This document shows positions 44,583 through 56,500 of a stretch of DNA of 64,000 bases, in pieces. Within the stretch, counting starts at the first letter, position 1. Each line of letters begins with the position of its first letter. Source of the DNA: Platanthera guangdongensis (taxonomy: Eukaryota; Streptophyta; Magnoliopsida; Asparagales; Orchidaceae). Below the pieces are notes generated by a model, which saw only the letters and a list, made by a program, of their open reading frames with translations, did not search any database and was not told where the DNA came from. The stretch covers positions 109,135,530 to 109,199,529 of the forward strand of contig CM077160.1 of the NCBI GenBank assembly GCA_039583875.1, given 5' to 3'. A program made the position numbers and the translations under genes.

Positions 44583-46518
44583 ATGTCGGGCGATACTGAG
44601 GGTTGCACTAAGTGTGCGCAAAACTTCGCCAAACACTACTTCCACCCTTGCCGCCTAACCGAGAAGGAATTCGCTTTTATAATCGGGAACTACATCCCCC
44701 CTGAATTCACCGCGTGCAATCCTGGGAACAACGACTGGGTCAACTTCCTGTCGGAAGGGGAGCTGGCCATACCATTGGAGCACTTCGAGGTAAGGTTCCG
44801 CCTTCCCCTCTAGCCGAAAGTGCGTCAGGCCCTCCGCTACTATGCAGTGGTCCCGGCACAGCTCAATCCTAATTCTGTTGCGCTCTTAGTGGCTTTCGCC
44901 TGCTACATGCGCGCGGAAAGGATTGAGTTCAACCTTTCCATCTTCTGCAAATTGTTCAACTTCCGGGAGAAGAGTGGAATTGTATTCTTCTCGGGACAGA
45001 CGATCAAGACCATCGGTCTCGTAAATAAGAACCACAACTGGGCCCAGAAGTTCGTCTTTATGTCAGGGAACTTTGGTAACATTCCCCTCTTGCCAGTCCA
45101 GTATGATGAGGTGACCTACCGGCCTCCGGCGCTTGGGGAACGCGAGAGGACCCTCCTGTCCTTCTTCGGGGCCAAGAACTTTGACGTTAAGTTCTTGCGG
45201 CAAAATGTCGACTCCCTTCCGCCAGTTCCTGCTGGTGAAGGTACCATTCCGCCTTACCCATTTTACCTTTACTTCAAACTTTTTATGACCCCCCTTTATG
45301 GATTTTATAGGTGTGCGGGAGATCCCCCTCCATCAACCCTTTGACGAGCCTAGGGGTTCCGCCGCCACCCTGGCTCTCACCAAATCCGCCGCCCTTGCTT
45401 GTCGGGATGAGCCCGGCTCTTCCGCCCAGCCGAGCGCCCGGAAGCGGAAGCCCGACACTCCCTATTCCGCCCCTTCCAAAAAATCCAAACCTTCTGTGAT
45501 GGACAAGGGCAAGTCCATTGCCGTGACCCCAACCGAAGCCCTGTCTGTTGCGGGTGAAAAGGATGTCACAGCGCAAGTTGTCGCAGCCTAAAATATGGCT
45601 CCCGCCAAACCGGTGCCGAGAGGGCATCAGAATTTTGGCATGGGAGGGAAGCACTTGGATGAAGAGGGCCAAGCCCTCCCACTGTGGGACCCGGAAGCTA
45701 ACCGGGTCTCGATCTCGTCGCTCCTTACCTCATGGATGGAGCAGGAAACTAGCAGCAATGAAGCCTTCGTGCTCGGCTTTGGGCTCTACAGTCGAGCGGA
45801 CAGAAGCATATATGACCAGGAGTCTACCAAGGCTCTCCCCCCACGAAGCTGTTTGAGCCCAGGGGCGCATGTTCGAGCTTGCGTACATGTCTGTGCACCG
45901 CAGCCTAAGCATCGAGCGCAACTTGAGCGCAACGCAGAAGACGCGGGATCTCACAGCAGCCAAGGTTGTCACCTTGAAGGCCGGCCTGGAGGCCTCGCGG
46001 AAACTTCTCGCCCTCTGCCCAATAGTTGAGGTATATAAAACTTTAGAGGCCTTCCGCCTCTTGACTTCCCACTATTTATCTGTTTAGTTCTAACAAAATT
46101 CTTATAGAATTCCGCCCAAGCCGAGCTATCGCGTGCGCGCGAGGCTGCCCTCAGGTACGAGATCACGCTGCTGAAGGCCAAGGCACCAGTTCCGCCGCCG
46201 CCGGTCAAGAAGGTCATCTACCACCAATACTCAAATTATGAGATTGAGGTGATGATGCAAGAAAATGCCCAGGCGGCGGCTAAGTGCGTGATCCAGGTGT
46301 TGCGGGAGTCCAACTTTCTGAATGAGGGTGGTGAAATGCTTATGTCGCGCAGGATCCTCCCTTGGATTTTTGATCCCATTCCTAAGCCCGCGGGAGAGGA
46401 TGACTCCCCAAGTGAGGATGATGAAATAATCCTTGGCGAGAGCGACGGGTCAACTAACGATCATCTAGCGAGATGCCCGACGACTCCCCCTAAAGAGCTT
46501 TCACAATTTTATTTTTAA
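44583..46518 (+). pseudogene. spliced gene of the putative gypsy-type transposase family (PF04195-like)
   Basis: The start MSGDTEGCTKCAQNF leads to a block resembling the PF04195 core (QALRYYAVVPAQLNPNSVAL, LVAFACYMRAERIEFNLSIF, FFGAKNFDVKFLRQNV). A GT-AG intron at 45241-45310 (70 bp, phase 1) joins two open frames exactly. A Lys/Ser/Pro-rich linker follows, then a coiled coil (ELAYMSVHRSLSIERNLSAT) and a second GT-AG intron at 46031-46107 (phase 0), again joining frames, into an exon ending at 46518. Breaks: in-frame stops at 44811-44813 and 45589-45591 and a frameshift at a C-run near 45838. Function of the family is unknown. Confidence 0.7.
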
Positions 46519-46697
46519 CTTGTTATTTTCTTTCATGAATATGTAAGGGGCGAGATCCCCCAAACAAAATGTAACAATTTTTGTCATATATAAATGATCT
46601 TTCTTTCTGTCAGTTAGAACATGCCAACCCATTAGTTCATCTCAAAACCCAGGTGTTGAGATGAAGGGTGATGGAGTACATGAACACAAAGGGGAGA

Positions 46698-49010
46698 AGT
46701 GTAACACCCCCTATCCGTCGCATAGCATATAGCAGTAGGTCCGGCCAGGGCCCGACGCCATATACTACAGACAGACCGGGTGGTTACTCAATGGAAACCA
46801 TCCAACTAATCATAACGTCCTACACAGAGCATTCTAGCGGAAGCAGTTTAATAAGTTGCAATAAAGAACCCAGCACAAAAGCATGAATGTCCACTAATAC
46901 CAAATAGGAATGTCGTACATACACGAGTACAAGCCTTAAGGCCTTACAAAATGGTTTACTTCAATATTACATGTTTTACAAACCACGGCACGCAGGCCGG
47001 TCATACATGAGTAAAAGCAGTAAACACTCCAATTAGGCCTTCGAGAGCCGGCTTCGCAATTTGGGTTTTAGCTCGCTATTGACCGCTTGGTCCAGCTGCA
47101 CTTGCAAGCAACAAAACCACCACACGGTGGCAAACAAAGGCAATGGTCAGCAATGCTGACCAAATTATAACGATCCCGCCCCCAACTCGGGGCGGCGATG
47201 CTCCTTCCCTGCATTTCATTAGCATAAGCGAGCAATATATCAATATTCATTTCATCACAGGCGTAGGATCACACGGCCACACACCTCGTGCTCTCAGGGC
47301 ACAATCTCGGTGAATCGGTCGATGTCACGTCAGTTAAAGCCATAGACATTCTGGACCCACCACCACCACTTTGACGGCCAAACCTATGAGCATTTTGTCT
47401 TCCCGGCATGGGTCACGACAATTTAAGTCATAGACCGCCGAAGACCCTCATTTATGCCAACAGCAAGTGCCACGTAACCTTAGGTCTCTTTAACCGAACG
47501 ACATAGAAATGGGTACGGTTCCATCTAACACGTGCTCACATCGCAACGACAATTTAAGCCATATGCACAGGTCAAACTTCTACCGAGTCCCACTTCGTCA
47601 CACATTTCACATAACTCGGTTATGTTCAAGTTGGCTCTCAGGCCTCCAAGTTGGCAAGATCACGCATCCGCCCAGTTTTTCGGATGCACCTTAGGGTTAA
47701 TCCCCAAGGCTCCCTGTTACAATCTACCGTGTAGAAAACCCGAAAAACAAACAATCGCACGGAGTCTTCTCCGGCATTTATGCAATGCAACATCACTGAT
47801 CCAGACCAACATGTCCGGGTAGGCTTCACACATCATGCCTATGTCCGTTCTCTCTTACGGACTCTAAACAACGGGGACTTTACATATCTACCCGAAGGAA
47901 CGCCTCCAACTCACCACAAACTCGCGAGAGCGGGCTTCCTATGCAAAGAAGGAGAGCTACACATACTCAAGAAGAGAATCGTTACCCTAGCGTTCTTCCT
48001 CGACGCCATGGAAATGTAAGCGGATGAAAAGCACCGCAATCTCTTCGCCTCCGTGGATCCGAAGTCGACTCGCGATTTGGAGCTTCGAAGCTCCTCCAAT
48101 GGCCGGATCTAGCTTCTTCCTCCTTTGGCTCTCCTCTCTCTCTTGACTTAGAAAGAGAACCACTCAAGTAAAAGTGAGGGTTTCTAGGGTCCAATCCCGA
48201 GTATATCCAAGTACTAACAGCCCCCAGCCTTCGGATCCTGAATTAAAGAAACAAACGGCCACGATCCAGATCTAAAATGCAGAATCTGGGCCGAACACGG
48301 CCTGGCACGCGCCCGTGTCCAGGGCCGTGTCCCTCATTCGCCGTCAAAATTGACGCGCCTGGAATAACACACGGGCATCGAACACGCCCGTGTTCGGCCT
48401 GACACGCCCGTGTTCCACCTGACATGGTCGTGTGGTCGGCCGTGTGCCCCCATCGATTTATCCCGAAAACAACCCGAGAACAACACGGGTTATCGGACAC
48501 GCCCGTGTCCTCACCCGTGTCCATTCGAACACGTCTGGGTTCCAGGCCGTGTTCACGGTCTCGACACTTCGTCGAGCGAAGTTCGTCGACCTCACGACAC
48601 GACCTTGGACACGCACGTGCCCTAGGTTGTGTGCCTTGTCTCGACACTTCGTCGAGCAAAATTCGTCGACTCTCCGGGACGAGTGTCGACACGGGCTCGA
48701 CACGCACTGAGACACGCCCGTGTCTCAGGCCATGTACCATGTCTCGACACTTCGTCGAGCGCAAAATGTTGACTTCGCGGGCTGAGTGTCGACACGCGCT
48801 CGACACGCCCTGAGACACGCCCGTGTCTCAGGCCGTGTGCCCTGTCTCGACACAACGTCGAGCGCAAAATGTCAACTTCGCTGGCTGAGTGTCGACACAA
48901 GCCTGACACGCCCTGGGACACGCCCGTGTCCCAGGCCGTGTGCCTCCAACCAGAACCAAAAACTGGCCCAAAACGTCCCCCGTCGCTCTTTTGAGTTTCG
49001 GGGCGTTACA
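46698..49010 (-). repeat. 3' LTR of element E
   Basis: Plus-strand borders TGTAACACCCCC at 46698 and GGGGCGTTACA at 49010, about 2.31 kb. The outer 700 bp of the sense 5' end (48280-48960 on the plus strand) is a cluster of ACACG-CC-CGTGT inverted units alternating with TCGACACTTCGTCGAG and GTGTCGACAC units. Confidence 0.9.
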
Positions 49011-49302
49011 ACTCTCCCCCTCTTAAAAGAATTTCGTCCGCAAAATTATATAAAGGTAAGACATGTACAAAATCAAAATTTGTACCTGAGCGGAACAACT
49101 CCGGATTCTCGTCAAGCATAGTCTGCTCTCGTTCCCAAGAGAGCTCATCACGACCGCAATTGTCCCATCGGACCTTGACCATCCTGATCTCTTTATTGCG
49201 TAGCCGCTTGACCTCCGAGTCTTCAATCCGCACGGGCTTGACTTTTGTCGTCAGCCCACTATCCACCGGCACTTGATCAACCGCGATCACTTGCGAAGGC
49301 TC
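49006..49302 (-). pseudogene. chromodomain at the end of pol (element E)
   Basis: The domain reads KVKPVRIEDSEVKRLRN, KEIRMVKVRWDNCGRDELSW and ENPELF, the chromodomain of Tekay-type integrases, which directs integration towards modified chromatin. It is in the same frame as the integrase C-terminal part, separated by one stop at 49303-49305. The reading frame runs through the polypurine tract (encoding ILLRGGEL) and its TAA stop is formed by bases 3-5 of the LTR (TGTAAC). Confidence 0.85.
49011..49024 (-). other. polypurine tract of element E
   Basis: Minus-strand AAGAGGGGGAGAGT is directly adjacent to the LTR border at 49010. Confidence 0.8.
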
Positions 49303-50331
49303 TTACACCGCCTTCCGAAATACTGAAATATGGAATACATCTCGTAGGCCACTAAGCTCCACCGAACGCTTCAACCGATAGGCTGCTTCACCAACCCGCT
49401 CCAAAACCTCAAACGGTCCAAGATACCTCGGGCTTAGCTTTTTCAATCGCCGCACCCGCGAGACACCCTTGAACGGCTTGATCTTTAAGTACACCCAGTC
49501 CCCCACAGCGAACTTCACGTTCCTATTCTTGGCATTATAGTACTTCGCTTGCCGATCCTGAGCGATAAGCAACCACTCCCGAATGGTTCGCACCAACGAA
49601 GTAGCATCCTCCACTTCTAATTGCTGATACAACTTTGACTCACCCGTTTCCAGCCAGGACAACGGCGTGCGACATCTTCTACCTTATAAAGATGGTCTTC
49701 CCATTACTTTCCAAAGTCCAAGACGCACATGCGGAGCATGTCTTCCATAGTCCTATTGACCCTCTCAGTCTGCCCATCCGTTTGCGGATGAAAGGCTGTG
49801 CTAAATTTTAACTTTGTTCCCAACATTTGCTGCACAAGCCTCCAATCATTGGACGTGAACCGCCCAACTCGGTCACTCACGAGGCTGCGGGGCACACCGT
49901 GAAGCCGTACTATATTATCCACATTCAGTTTTGCCAACTTCTCCACCGGATCATCCTTCCTATGCGGAATGAAATGTGACACCTTCGTTAGCCGATCTAC
50001 GACCACCCAAATGGCGTCGTTCCCCTTTTGTGACCTTGGCAAACCGTGCACACAAGTCCATAGAGATGTCGTCGAATTTCCACTCTGGAATAGGCAAGGA
50101 CTTAAGAAATCCTCCCGGCTTTTGGCACTCGGCCTTCACCAAGGCACAAGTTTGGCACTTTGCTACGTAGAGCGCCACATCCTTTTTCAAACCTGGCCAC
50201 CAAAACAGTTTCTTTACATCGCGGTACATCTTTGTGCTCCCCGGGTGAATTGAGTACTTGGTATGGTGTGCCTCGTACAATAATTCCATCCGCAAATTGC
50301 CCACACTTGGGACGCACAGACGACCGTCTTT
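49303..50331 (-). pseudogene. integrase of element E
   Basis: The zinc module has His-His in [17 protein letters not shown] and Cys-Cys in [12 protein letters not shown]. The core shows Asp in DDISMDLC, Asp in LVSDRVGRFTS and Glu in DGQTERVNRTM, so the catalytic triad is still present. The C-terminal GPY/F-type part has GDWVYLKIKPFKGVSRVRRL and KLSPRYLGPFEVLERVG. Frameshifts lie near 50030 and near 49690, and a stop separates it from RNase H at 50332-50334. Confidence 0.9.
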
Positions 50332-50985
50332 TCAAAGCAATCTGTCCTCCACAACGAATTGGGAATTTGACCCATCCAGAGCCTCTACCATGAACTGCTT
50401 CATATGGACATCCATATCCAAAGCCTGCCGAATCCGATCAGCCAGGCCATATTGGACTTCAGTACAATTCAGTACTGCTTCAGCACTTGATTGCTTATCT
50501 ACACAAACAATCTCCAACGCCTCCAACTCCCGCACCAACCGCTCATCATGCATCGATAGCCAATTGGCTTGAGCTGGGGCTGGGAGACTCAACGCGTCCG
50601 CAACCGCATTCCCTTTACTAGGCACGTAGTGGATCTTGAATGTATAGTCTCCCAAGAACTCCATCCATCTACGCTGCCGCATAGTCAGATCTTTCTGATC
50701 AATCAGATAGTTCACGCTCTTGTGACCGGTGTAGATATCCATCTTCAGACCGTACAAATAATGTCTCCACAGCTCTAAGGCAAAAATCACGGCCGCTAAC
50801 ACCAAGTCATGGACCGGATATTTCCTCTCGTGCACTTTTAGCTGTCTAGAGCCATAAGCTATTACACTTCCGTGTTGCAGTAGCACGCAACCCAAACCAT
50901 TGCCCGAAGCATCGCTATAAATCTCATAGCCTTCGGTCCCACTCGGCGAACTCAGCACAGGCGCCGTGGTCAACCGACATTTCAC
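50332..50985 (-). pseudogene. RNase H of element E
   Basis: Open for 217 codons: TTAPVLSSPSGTEGYEIYSD, then ASGNGLGCVLLQHG, LAAVIFALELWRHYLYG, and VADALS. The first Asp (YSDAS), the Glu (FALELW) and the last Asp (VADALS) are present, but the usual TDHKSL motif reads TGHKSV, so the third catalytic Asp is Gly. A frameshift precedes it near 51000. Confidence 0.88.
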
Positions 50986-51029
50986 TCCTCAAAAGCTCGT
51001 GCGCACTCCGGCGTCCAAATGAACTTCTG

Positions 51030-52019
51030 CTACTTCCTCGTCAAAGTAGTGAGAAGTAACGCTATCCGCGAGAAGTTGTCTACGAAGCGCCAATAATAGC
51101 CGGCAAGCCCCAGAAAGCTCCGGACTTCTGCTACCGTAGAAAGCTCAGGCCACTCCCGTATGGCAACAATCTTCGCCGGATCCACTACAATACCTTCCCC
51201 ACTCACTATATGACCGAGGAATGCCACTGAGGATGACCAAAACTCGCACTTCGAGAACTTAGCATACAACTGATTCCTCTTTAGCGTCTCCAAAACAAAA
51301 TGAAGATGCTTGAAGTGATCTTCCTCACTCTACAAGTACACCAAAATGTCATTGATGAAGATGATCACAAAATGGTCCAAGTACTCACTGAAGGTCCTGT
51401 TCATCAAATCCATGAACACTGACGGCACATCGGTTAGCCCAAACGGCATGACCGTAAATTCGTAATGTCCGTATCTTATACCGAACGTTGTCTTAGGGAT
51501 ACCACTCTCCCTTATCCTCCACTGATAGTACCCAGACTTGAGATCCAACTTCGAGTACACTGTCGACCCGACCAACTGATTAAAAAGATCATCGATCCGG
51601 GGGATTGGGTACTTGTTTTTCTCCGTCAACTTGTTGAGCTCCCGATAATCAATACATAGCCTCAAGCTTTCGTCCTTCTGTTTAATAAAGAGGACCAGTG
51701 CGCTCCAAGGCGAAGAACTGGGACGCACATACCCTTGCTCCAACAACTTTTGTAGTTGAACCTTCAACTCCGCCATTTCCTTAGGCGCTAGTTGATACGG
51801 AGAGCGTGATACAGGCTTTGCACCTGGTACTAGCTCTATCGTAAAATCTATCTCCCGTTGAGGCAGGGCTCCAGGAAGATCTCTAGGGAACACATCAGGG
51901 TATTTCGATACCACTGAAATACTATCCAACGCGGGCTTCGGCTTTGCAACCTCCACTAGTGTAAAGAACAGCTCTGCACCAGCACGAACCGCCTTCACCA
52001 CCTGAAGAGCAGACATCAA
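51030..52019 (-). pseudogene. reverse transcriptase of element E
   Basis: The core blocks are intact in order: [56 protein letters not shown] and [10 protein letters not shown]. The catalytic motif reads FINDILVY where chromoviruses have FIDDILVY, so one metal-binding Asp is Asn. A stop at 51330-51332 follows; the frame resumes with [15 protein letters not shown] and [15 protein letters not shown] to 51030. Confidence 0.9.
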
Positions 52020-52370
52020 CGTCTTGCTTGACCCCCTTTAAGCCCGTGAAAGTCGTCTCACGACTTGCTCCCAGCTTGACTTCCTTGCTACTGCAATCTA
52101 TATAGGCTTGCTGCTCCGAGAGCCAGTCCATGCCAAATATAACGTCGAACTCTACCAACGGAAGTAACGACGCTGGTAGATCGAACTCCTGATTCCAAAT
52201 CCAAACCTAAGTGCAACTAATACTACCCGCTCACAATGAGCACCATTGGACTATAACGCATCCAATTTGTCTCTTACCATCGAAGGAGGTACTCCGACGC
52301 ACAATATAATTCCTAATAAAGGAATGCGAAGCTCCCTAAACGAACGGTGCTCTCGCCAGATAAAGTAAAG
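51922..52370 (-). pseudogene. aspartic protease of element E
   Basis: A protease fold is recognisable by GASHSFIRNYIV near 52320-52285 and FDVIFGMDWLSEQQAYIDC at 52150-52095. The catalytic DSG that should precede ASHSFI is lost: the positions read as a stop followed by Gly. A frameshift lies between this segment and RT near 52020. It overlaps the first codons assigned to RT in another frame. Confidence 0.7.
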
Positions 52371-52469
52371 TCGTAACAAAGCTTAGCACAAGCAGTTCTA
52401 AGCTAACAAGCACAAGGGCGACAAGTATTTAAGGCAAAACTATCTTTAAACCATACCTGTCCTCACGAC

Positions 52470-53345
52470 GGCGTGCTTCCTCCAGGGATTTAGGCACTCA
52501 CGGGCATAATGCCCCAGCTCCCCACAGTTGAAACATGCGCCCGGGGTCCGACCCGTAGTCGCCCCAGAAGAACCAGAAGGAGCTTAACCTGAAGTCCTAT
52601 GCTTCTTATACCATTTTCGATATACAGACTTTGAGGTGTTCGGCACTTTGAATGCCGTCTCCTTTGCACTAAAGTCCTCGACTGCTCCTGACATAGCTTT
52701 CTTGGCCTCCCGAGCATCTTTCCAACAGTCTCGGGCAAAGTGCCCTTTCTTTCCACAAGTGTGACAAGTGGAAGTAGCTTTGCTAGTCGATGTCGTAGCC
52801 CCCTTCTCCAGCATTCTGCCGGATGCAGCTCCTATGGGGCTTGCATAGTTCGATACCATGGTCGCTGGCATCGGAAGGGTCTTCCTCAAATCTGCCTCCA
52901 AAGATCTAGCTGATTCCACCAAGCCTCGGAATCCCAATAACTTTGGTCCTAGCAGTAGAACTCGTAACTCGGTGCATAGGCCATTATAAAATCTATCGAC
53001 TGTAGCTTGCTCATTATCCAACTCGAAGCATGGGTAGCGGCTTATCATAAGAAATGCTTGCAAATATTCCTCAACTATGTGTGCTCTCTGCACTAAGTGC
53101 ATATTTCGCTGCTTCCCCGATGTTCTACCAAAGGTCATCTGCTCTATCACGCCAACTGGCGTTGAAGCCACAACAGGGGCGCAGGGTTGTACATTTCCTC
53201 CAAGTTGTGCACCCTTCATAGCGAACACCTCTTCAACGATCCTTCTAACGGTTTCATACGAAGGAGGGGTCTCAAACACCTCAACGGGTGCACTAAACTC
53301 CTCAGAAACCGGACATTCTGGCGGTCTAGCACCGCTTCTGGTCAC
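52470..53345 (-). pseudogene. gag of element E, internally shortened
   Basis: It starts MTRSGARPPECPVSEEF. The capsid C-terminal part is recognisable (EYLQAFLMISRYPCF, RFYNGLCTELRVLLLG), and a first knuckle, CHTCGKKGHFARDC, lies near 52765. After one in-frame stop at 52584-52586 a second knuckle, CFNCGELGHYAREC, follows near 52530. The N-terminal capsid section with its usual Trp-rich block is missing, so the ORF is shorter than a normal chromovirus gag. Confidence 0.85.
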
Positions 53346-53560
53346 CTATAGTGGTACAAAACACCGTTAAGAGACCAAATAAAATTGCAAACAGCAATTA
53401 TAGGAACATGCAGGTTCCTCAAACACGTGTATTTTCATTCCTAAGTGGATATTCATGGGTTCTTTTGTTATTATAACGATGACGCACACACATGTGCTCA
53501 CCACCCCTTAAAAAAGAATTCGCCCACGAATTCTTGTTAAGCCTGACCGAAACCAGTAGT

Positions 53561-53572
53561 CTGATACCAAAT
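53561..53572 (-). other. primer-binding site of element E
   Basis: Minus-strand TTGGTATCAGAC starts 2 bp inside the LTR end; it matches the initiator tRNA-Met complement TGGTATCAGAGC with one change. Confidence 0.8.
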
Positions 53573-56500
53573 TGTAACACCCCTAATCCGTCGCATAGCA
53601 TATAGCAGTAGGTCCGGCCGGGGCCCGACGTCATATACTACAGACAGACCGGGTGGTTACTCAATGAAAACCATCCAACTAATCATAACATCCCACACAG
53701 AGCATTCTAGCGGAAGCAGTTTAATAAGTTGCAATAAAGAACCCATCACAAAAGCATGAATGTCCACTAATACCAAATAGGAATGTCGTACATACACGAG
53801 TACAAGCCTTAAGGCCTTACAAAATGGTTTACTTCAATATTACATGTTTTACAAACCACGGCACGCAGGCCGGTCATACATGAGTAAAAGCAGTAAACAC
53901 TCCAATTAGGCCTTTGAGGGCCGGCTTCGCAATTTGGGCTTTAGCCCGCTATTGACCGCTTGGTCCAGCTGCACCTACAAGCAACAAAACCACCGCACGG
54001 TGGCAAACAAAGGCAACGGTCAGCAATGCTGACCAAATTATAACGATCCCGCCCCCAACTCGGGGCGGCGATGCTCCTTCCCTGCATTTCATTAGCATAA
54101 GCGAGCAATATATCAATATTCATTTCATCACAGGCGTAGGCTCACACGGCCACACACCCCGTGCTCTCAGGGCACATTCTTGGTGAACCGGTCGATGTCA
54201 CGTCAGTTAAAGCCATAGACATTCCGGACCCACCACCGCCACTTTGACGGCCAAACCTATGAGCATTTTGTCTTCCCGGCATGGGTCACGACAATTTAAG
54301 CCATAGACCGCCGAAGACCCTCATCTATGCCAACGGCAAGTGTCACGTAACCTTAGGTCTCTTTAACTGAACGACATAGAAATGGGTACGGTTCCATCTA
54401 ACCCGTGCTCACATCGCAACGACAATTTAAGCCATATGCGCAGGTCAAACTTCTATCGAGTCCCACTTCGTCACACATTTCACATAACTCGGTTATGTTC
54501 AAGTTGGCTCTCAGGCCTCCAAGTTGGCAAGATCACGCATCCGCCCAGTTTTTCGGGTGCACCTTAGGGTTAATCCCCAAGGCTCCCTGTTGCAATCTAC
54601 CGCGTAGAAAACCCGAAAAACAAACAATTGCACGGAGTCTTCTCCGGCATTTATGCAATGCAACATCACCGATCCAGACCAACATGTCCGGGTAGGCTTC
54701 ACACATCATGCATATGTCCGTTCTCGCTTACGGACTCTAAACAACGGGGACTTTACATATCTACCCGAAGGAACGCCTCCAACTCACTGCAAACTCGCGA
54801 GAGCGGGCTTCCTATGCAAATAAGGAGAGCTACACATGCTCAAGAAGAGAATCGTTACCCTAGCGTTCTTACTCGGAGCCATGGAAATGTAAGCGGATGA
54901 AAAGCACTGCAATCTCTTCGCCTCCGTGGATCCGAAGTCGGCTCGCGATTTGGAGCTTCGAAGCTCCTGCAATGGCCGGATCTAGCTTCTTCTTCCTCAT
55001 TTGGCTCTCCTCTCTCTCTTGACTTAGAAAGAGAACCACTCAAGTAAAAGTGAGGGTTTCTAGGGTCCAATCCTGAGTATATCCAAGTACTAATAGCCCC
55101 CAGCCGTCGGATCCTGAATTAAAGAAATGAACGGCCACGATCCATATCTAAAATGCAGAATTTGGGTCGAACACGGCCTGGCACACGCCCGTGTCCAGGG
55201 CCGTGTCCCTCATTCGTCGTCAAAATTGACGCGCCTGGAACAACACACGGGCATCGAACACGCCCGTGTTCGGCCTGACACGCCCGTGTTCCACCTGACA
55301 CGGTCGTGTGGTCGGCCGTGTGCCCCCATCGATTTATCCCGAAAACAACCCGAGAACAACACGGGTTATCAGACACGCCCGTGTCCTCACCCGTGTTGTT
55401 GGAACACCCTATTACTAATTTGGGTCAGGATCACTATGTCTTTAGGAAACCTGTTTTTGACCTCATTGTATAGATCTAAAGGTCAATTAGAATTGAGTCT
55501 AAGGGTTAGTAGTTAGGTTTGGAAGCTGCCCTCAAGACCAAGGTTTTTCAGTTTGGAGACTAAGTCATTTTGTCGAGCTCAGTACGACGAATCGTCGAAC
55601 TCCAATCGACGATCGCTTAGCTCAACTTCGACGGATCGTCGAACTCCATTTGACGATCGCTGAGCTCAACTTCAACAAATCGTCGAACTCCATTCGACGA
55701 TCTTCGAGCTCAGTTCGACGATCTTGACTCCAGTATTGATTCTCTATCTCTGAGCTCAGTTCGACGATAGTTGAGCTCAGATCGACGATCTCTGTTGCTG
55801 TATAAATCCAAAGCACTGAGCTCAGTTCGACGATAGTAGAGCTCAGTTCGACGTTTTTCTGAAGAGTTAAATGACTTTCAAGATTCAAATTCAGAACAGT
55901 TAAGGAGTTATTGTCAGCAATTAATTCAGAAGTTTTTGTAGCCGTTTTCATTTATTATGGACCAAGTTTCAAGGAATATTTCATTGGACTTTCCCCCAGA
56001 AGACAATTGCAATTAAGTAAGTCATTTAATGACAGGCTAACGGCTATTCTTGACAGAGGATTATTTTCTATTCAGAACAAAAGGAATAAAAGACAAGATT
56101 TTAGATCTCAGAAAAAGCAATCAAGAAGAGAGTGCACAAGAAGAAGAAGAACAAAAAAAAATATTCTCTGCAACAACTTTTCTCTGGAACAACATCTTTC
56201 TCACAACAACAATCACTCAAGAGAAAAAGAAAAAGAGCTGTAGACATTCTCTGTCTCAAAGAATTCATACAAGAACACCATCACTAAAAGAGATCAACCA
56301 TCTGAAATCTTCAGATCTCTTCTGATTCAAGTGTTCAAGGCCGTCATCTTTCAAGACTCCAGCACCTAACATTTTAGCTATTGCTGAAATCATCAATTGC
56401 TGGAGATTAACTTTCTGAAGGCCTATCACCCTACAGCAAAGCTTCATTTCCTGATCAACTACAGATCTCAGGGGGAGCTTTGACAACATCATATCCACAT

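Noticed and set aside
48243..48921. Several overlapping ORFs of 85-191 codons on both strands, Arg/His/Val-rich; also 56993-57499 and 63457-63821
   Set aside because: They arise from the ACACG-CC-CGTGT repeats, which are open in many frames; composition only.
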